NCBI GenBank assembly: GCA_018417955.1
Contig: JACTVC010000006.1
Location: 310,001 to 374,000, forward strand
From: Laccaria trichodermophora
Taxonomy: Eukaryota > Basidiomycota > Agaricomycetes > Agaricales > Hydnangiaceae
Direction of reading: 5' to 3'
DNA: 64,000 nt
In this document: positions 58,690 to 64,000 of the stretch, piece by piece
Layout of the letters: every line of letters starts with the position of its first letter
Numbering within the stretch: the first letter of the stretch is position 1
Made by a program: the position numbers and the translations under genes
Notes under the pieces: generated by a model
Databases searched by the model: none
The model's input: only the letters and a program-made list of their open reading frames with translations
What the model was told of the DNA's origin: nothing

Positions 58690-59180
58690 AGTCCCTTGAC
58701 CTGTCTGTCTCCTCCCTCCCTCGACAAACGGCCTCCTCCCTCCCTCGACCAACAGCCCCCTCTCTCAACAAACGGCCTCCTCAACCTCCTCCCTTGACAA
58801 ACGGCCTCCCCTCTCGACGAATGGCCCCCTCCCTCCCTCGACAAATGGCGAACGGCCTCCCCTCTCGACAGACGGCACTTCCCTCCTTTAAGAAATGGCA
58901 AACGGCCTCCTCCCTCCACGAACGGCACCCCCCCTCCCTCGACAAATGGCAAACGGCCTCCTCCCTCAACAAATAGTGCGCCCCTCCCTCAATGAATGGC
59001 TTCCTCACATCGACAAACAGCGAACGGTCTCCTTTCTTGACGAACGGTCCCCTCGCTCGACAAAAGGCCTCCTCCCGTCGACATACAGCCTCCTCCCTCC
59101 TGTGGCAAATGGTCTCCACCTTTGACGAACGGCCTCTTCCCTCCTTAGCGAACGGCTTCATCCCTCCCTCGATGAACGGT
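58690..59180 (+). repeat. degenerate minisatellite
   Basis: About 20 imperfect units built on CCTCCCTCGACAAACGGCCTC, roughly 21-30 bp each. The array is C-rich on the plus strand and G-rich on the minus. Both strands appear open over parts of it only because the repeat lacks stop codons. Confidence 0.8.
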
Positions 59181-60054
59181 CTACTTGGTGTGTATATCCC
59201 CTCTCTGTCGCTGCTCAGTACCCACATTGAACATGTCTATTTAGCATCATTTTCACTCCCGTGTTGCGGCTTGTTGACTACTTTCGGATTTCTGTGCTAA
59301 ATTCTCTCGTTCAATAATACCAGATACTGGATGCCTACCTTACTTTATGTAGATTTCATGTCTACTAGAATACCAATAATATTTTACAGCTTACTGCACT
59401 CGAAAAATCAGGCAGAACAAAAAATTATGAGTGACTGAAAGGTCTGACTACCCGATGTCAGAATTGTTTATTCTGCCACAAACGCAGTTAGGAAGTCAGA
59501 ACCGCAATATGAGACATAAAAATATTATGACATCGGGAGGGTATTATCACCTGAAACAAGGGACGATCGGACACCTAAGCGAAGAGATTGACAAATGTAA
59601 GGACAAATTAATCATTTTTGACTATTGTTTGTTGATAAGATGGACTCATTATAAGATTTTTAGTCTGACAACCAGTTCCGCCGAGGCCCGGATCTTATTG
59701 TCGTATTTTTAAATTTCCATTAAAATTTATTATAATTGTGTTTGATTCCTTCGAAAAGTTGACAAATCTTAGGACAAACAATAAATATGTAGCCTAATAT
59801 ATCATACTTTCACAGCTTCTTACAAGTACAAAATCCATAAATAGAACATATCCTTGAACAATTTCAAAATCCGTATCCAAGCCAAAGTTGAAAAATAGTC
59901 TGTGTAAATATACATCAACATATATATAATCTGACATCAAATCTGTCAAAAAGACGAAGCAAATGTCAGATTTGGAGTATTTCCAGGAAACAAAGCGAAT
60001 ATCCCGGTGAAAGGGCCACTCACGGGATACTCAAAGTTACTCATGGGGTGAACT
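59181..60054. other. AT-rich intergenic region
   Basis: Lies between the minisatellite and the 3' end of the WD40 gene. No gene or repeat recognised. Confidence 0.4.
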
Positions 60055-61624
60055 CTATTTAGAGAATCGGACCGTTATTATGAACTGACCAACCAACAGG
60101 GTCACAACCAGTGCGACGGCCTGCCATAATTTCAAGGAGTTAGATGCGGCGTGGTGAGGTTGGGCTTGGACCTGGACCGGTGGGATCATATTCTCAACCT
60201 AGGAGGGAAAATTCGTATTCGAAATTTTCATAGATTACAATAGTGCTTTACCTTGGCAGGTTCCCAAACCTTGATGGCGGCACCGTTTGAGTCCGAGGAG
60301 CCTGTGATGATAAGGCATCCATCTGAAGAGGAGTATGTCTATTCGGCAAGTGAGAATTTTTAAGAATGATACAACCAATGGAAGGAAGTTACCGTAACAA
60401 TCTGCACCAGTGTTCCAACTTGTAAAAGCTATCAGCTTTAGAATAGGTCTAAAGGAAAAAAAATACCTTGTCCATGTGGAAGAACCGTAAGTAGACCTAC
60501 ACAGGAGTCGTAGACCCGAGCAGACCCATTATCTCCACCAACAACTATGAGGGTCCCCTGAAGCGCAGAAGAAACGAGAAGTGGGACATTGAGACGAATG
60601 GGATGGGTGAATGATCGCAGTGGTTGGCCTGGAGGCAGTGTGTATATGTCGATTCCGTTGAGGAGATTTGTCACTATCAGTAACTGGTTGTCCGCTGCCA
60701 TCGTCGCATGGCCACTGTGTACGCCCATCAAATTAAGAATTATGGTGTGTTGTGCCTACGCACATTCGAGTCGGTAACTGGTATGACCACAACATAGTCC
60801 AAGGCGAGACCTGGTATGCAACTCTACAGAGCAAAGACAGGAATGAGCTTGGAAAGAAGGCGCCGGACTTACAGGCCACCTACACTTCGTGCGACTCCAA
60901 ATAAGTGACAAGCACACTTGAGCCCTGATCAAAAAAGGAAACACTCCTAGCGATAGCTTCCCGTGGACTCGTCGCAATGATGTTGGAAAGTTGTCCTAAT
61001 CTCCCCAATTTAGTAGCGTTCAATGAATGGTTTCAGAAGCTCACCGTTCGAATCAATCGTCCACAATTTCAGACAGCCGTTTCCGACGGTAGTGATTTGT
61101 TTGCTCCTCGAGCTGAAATCGATGTCCTCGACAGGTCCAACATGAGCAGCTGCAGAGGCAGCAAGATCGTAATGATTCTATAGTATAGAGTGAGTGAAGG
61201 GGGATGAGAAAGGGGACAGGGCTTACCTTTGTTGGCGCCTGGCAATAAACCGACAAAGTGCCATCGGCGCAGCCAAAAGCAAAGCTTGAAATTGGATCGA
61301 GCGATGTGGGTGTCCAAGCCGAAGCGGAAATGGAGCCATTGAATAAGACGGAGATGACCTGGAATTCGATCCCTTGGACCAAGTCCCAAACTATAACGAG
61401 ACAATCATCGCCTGCGTCAAATAAATTAGATTGGATACGCTGCGAAGATCGACGCAAGCTCACCTCCGCTGAGAAGCCTTGAGCCATCTTGGCTTATTTG
61501 GAGGGTATTGATCGCATTAGTGTGGCGAGTGAGTGTTTGCTTGCACTTAAACTAAGATCGTATGAGAACGGCCATTGCGATGCATGTTCTGAGTACTTAC
61601 CGTAGGGATGGTGATTGAATTCAT
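60055..61624 (-). CDS. WD40-repeat protein with C-terminal transmembrane anchor
   Basis: Ten exons on the minus strand (61624-61601, 61551-61464, 61411-61227, 61177-61045, 60995-60884, 60823-60764, 60714-60467, 60418-60393, 60338-60252, 60198-60055) give 368 aa. Introns are 48-60 nt and all phases agree. WD-type signatures include LTRHTNAINTLQISQDG...GGDDCLVIVWDL, AAHVGPVEDIDFSS...GCLKLWTI, and SDGCLIITGSSD...AAIKVWEP. Six or seven blades are likely. The last 25 residues contain AVALVVTLLVGQFIITV, a single hydrophobic helix followed by a short basic end. That fits a tail-anchored protein with the propeller in the cytosol. A Sec12-like role is conceivable, but no Sec12-specific motif was seen. 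Confidence 0.8.
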
Positions 61625-62403
61625 CGTAGGAGGGTATAGGATACCTATCATCCCGTCAATTATAGACCACAAAGAACAAAAAAGGTGGCCAATTGTCTCC
61701 TGTTCCTCATTCCTGCATTCCGATTATCTTTCTTTTTGTCTCCACGATTCTCTTTCTCTTTGTTCTTTATTTCGTTTCCTACGCCTACTTCTTACAGCTA
61801 AGGTAAAGTTCTACTATGAATGTATCTACATATGATGAGCGGGAGTGAGCGGGAAGAGTGTGTTTGTGTGGTTTGGCGTCTATTGGCTTGAGTGACTTTA
61901 GGGGAGCCTTACAAGGATCACGTGGAAGGATGTGAGGCTGCCCTAAAGTAGCTGTTGTCAAAACCAACTCGGCGCGTTGCTGTTGCCTCCCTTCCTCCCA
62001 CAACCACTCACTCACCATGACACTGGGGAATCAATATATATTCGTAGTATATGTAGTTTCAGAACGAATATACAATAGATGAGTGAATGACCGGTAATAG
62101 CCTGGTCAATAGTAATCGGCGAGCCTGAGGTCCTACAGGAGTGAGTAATTGTTCCGTGGCTGGTCGACGTCAATGTTGACGTTTCCAGGGCGTGCTGTTG
62201 TCGTAGGCGTCGGTTGGCATAGGGGTTATTGACGCATCACGATGCTCTTACAATTGGTGTGTTACCCGCTCGGTTGGAACTCAAGGAGAAACATTTTGAC
62301 TCTTCAGTAGACAACACATTATTGTTCGTATCCACTACAAATGCACTTCCGGCGGTGAGCCGCATCTCAACAAGAATCCGCTCAATCGCCAGTCCAAAGC
62401 CAC
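61625..62403. other. divergent intergenic region
   Basis: Shared upstream region of the WD40 gene (minus) and the gene at the right edge (plus). No exon is supported. Confidence 0.4.
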
Positions 62404-64000
62404 ATGGCACCAGCCAAACGTAACTCTTCACCGCCTCGAGATGCACTACGCCCATATCTGCGAAGTGCAGTTGCTTCATCACTCCTCCAATCTCGAGGTA
62501 CTTCCCATAGTGCTGCACAGGCACGCGCTGCACAGGCACTTTCGGTACTGGTAAGCTCTCCCTCCTTGTTGCCATTGTCGAATCTTAAATAACGTTTTAC
62601 GCCTAGTTTTCGGCTCCTGATGCCCCCAACCCGAACTTCGCCTCACCGCAAGCACAATTAAATATCCCAATGGGGCAGGTACATTTAGACGTCTGAAATG
62701 CCAAATTTGAACTACCATGTGGAACAGGCCCCTTCCTCCTCAAGCTTGGACACTGTTCACACGACTTCAACTCAAACGGCACAAAACCCACCCCAAGCAA
62801 TTGAGGGGCCTATCGTTCAATCAAGTCCAGAAGCGCAGGCAGGTTTCGCTCTGGATCATTGGACGGGCTGTGACTGACTACATGTCCTTAGTTCCCACAT
62901 GCCATCACTACATCAGAAAACGCAAACCCTGGAGCTCAATATCCAACCCCACCGGTTGCTCCAGCTTTCCAGGGAACACGTGATCAAGAGGAGGAACAAG
63001 CTGTCGCTCTTATACTCCATGTGCGACATCATCAATTTCCTTGATGCTTTACTAACCGGTATCTAACAGTCGCAACCCAACCCTTTCCTCCAAGACGTCA
63101 ATATGCATCAGGAACCGGGCACCGAAGCAATCCCGCTGCAAGGAATATCGCCAGGAAATGCGACCACGACCCCAATTTCTCACTTGGTTCGTCCTTCTAG
63201 TTATCTCTCTTCTATTTACTCACTGGGCGATGGGAATTAGCTTTCGGACCAAGACGTGAACATGTCGGAAAACCCACCTGCTAACCCCAGGCCTATCACA
63301 GTAAGTTACTTTCGTGTTTAAGATAATCCATCCGCTTAGAAATTGCAGAATAGCGAAAACATACACCGCAACATGGAAGGCACTTCTGACGATAACGGAA
63401 CAGCTCGTCCACCCACCTCTGGCGCAACTGATCCTCCGTTGGACATTGGAAATTTTATGGCTTCGAGCGGGGTGAGTGTTGGCTAAGATCTTTGTACACA
63501 GACTTAGACGGGCCACAGCTTTCATCGGAACTTACCTCACTTCTTCTGCGTGGCGTCGGAATAGCCGTGCAGGAAGGCGTGAAACAAGGGGTGAAAGAAG
63601 CTATAGAGACAATGACGACACCATCAAAGGCAACGCCATCGAAGAAATCACCCACTAAGAGGTCAGCCTCCCACCGAAAAAGTGAACCAATGTCCCATGA
63701 TGGAAGTTCTGAATCTTCCGCCGACGACGACAACTTCATCTCCGCAAGAAAACCAACTGGTGAGAAGACTGATGAAGAGAAATCATTTCATGTAAGCGTC
63801 TTTGGTCTATGTATGACCAGATCCTGACGTTAGTACCGCTAGACCATCCTGAAGGATTATTTGAAGGGAAAGAGCCTCTGGAATACACATGCCAGTAAGA
63901 CCGCAGACCGGTGCTTGGTCAACGACTTCGAAAACGATAACAACGACGGTCCCACCCTCGATGAGCCTGTCTTTGACTGGTCTTCCAAGATGAGCAGCAT
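62404..64000 (+). CDS. hypothetical multi-exon protein, 5' part (runs off the right edge)
   Basis: I do not recognise this protein. The ATG is at 62404 (MAPAKRNSSPPRDALRPYL). Exons 62404-62550, 62607-62678, 62728-62838, 62892-63020, 63070-63186, 63241-63300 and 63349-63471 all end in phase 0. The intron 62839-62891 has a GC donor (CAG|GCAGGT), the accepted GC-AG class. A further exon ends at 63792 and the next starts at 63843 (TILKDYLKGKSLW). The acceptor before the exon containing LDGPQLSSELTSLLLRG (near 63502) does not join in frame, so a one-base error or an unseen exon lies there. The protein is Pro/Gln/Ser-rich and disordered at first, with a charged, helical stretch (VQEGVKQGVKEAI) and a basic segment (KKSPTKRSASHRK) later. 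No domain is named. Confidence 0.55.

Noticed and set aside
58632..59227. long open frames on both strands with repeated SLPRQ or REGG residues
   Set aside because: They are produced by the stop-free minisatellite, not by protein-coding selection.

Overview
The window looks like a chromosome segment of a mushroom-forming basidiomycete (Agaricomycetes). The genes are densely split by introns of about 46-72 nt with GT...AG borders. The gene content also fits that group: a KDZ-associated CxC5/CxC6 gene, an alpha-type kinase, a TPR-CHAT protein, an FCP1-type phosphatase with an Asn in the DxDxT box, and fungal 7-TM and WD40 proteins. There are no operons, rRNA genes, CRISPR arrays or convincing tRNAs.

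Layout. 1-585: 5' end of a secreted-protein gene (minus) running off the left edge. 3.7-7.6 kb: intact cytosolic metzincin-type metalloprotease. 8.7-10.1 kb: intronless retroelement-type RNase H ORF. 11.0-12.8 kb: FCP1-like phosphatase. 14.0-15.5 kb: unrecognised gene. 16.0-25.4 kb: two paralogous alpha/beta hydrolase genes in the same orientation, separated by an alpha-kinase gene and a convergent KDZ-associated gene. 25.8-27.2 kb: disordered protein. 28.3-29.5 kb: C2H2 zinc-finger gene. 29.9-35.4 kb: a large TPR-CHAT gene cut by a 601-bp hAT-like element with a perfect 8-bp target-site duplication. 36.5-45.4 kb: a tandem duplication carrying two zinc-finger loci; in the first unit the promoter plus 5' exons are inverted, so that gene is split into two opposed halves. 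46.4-49.7 kb: decayed copy of the metalloprotease gene. 50.8-52.3 kb: another zinc-finger gene of the same family. 54.2-54.9 kb: glyoxalase/VOC protein with an inverted-repeat insertion forming its 3' end. 56.2-57.5 kb: rhodopsin-like 7-TM protein. 58.7-59.2 kb: minisatellite. 60.1-61.6 kb: WD40 protein with a C-terminal membrane anchor. 62.4-64.0 kb: unknown gene running off the right edge.

The most distinctive content is a local family of C2H2 genes (28.3, 37.6-40.4, 43.4 and 50.8 kb). Their resolved introns are almost all phase 2, and their C-termini share a three-finger block. Duplication, inversion and transposon insertion have broken several genes here (TPR-CHAT, one zinc-finger gene, the second metalloprotease), as expected of a fast-evolving accessory region. 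I see no evidence of a metabolic cluster. Gene models were spliced by hand from sequence and are not transcript-supported.
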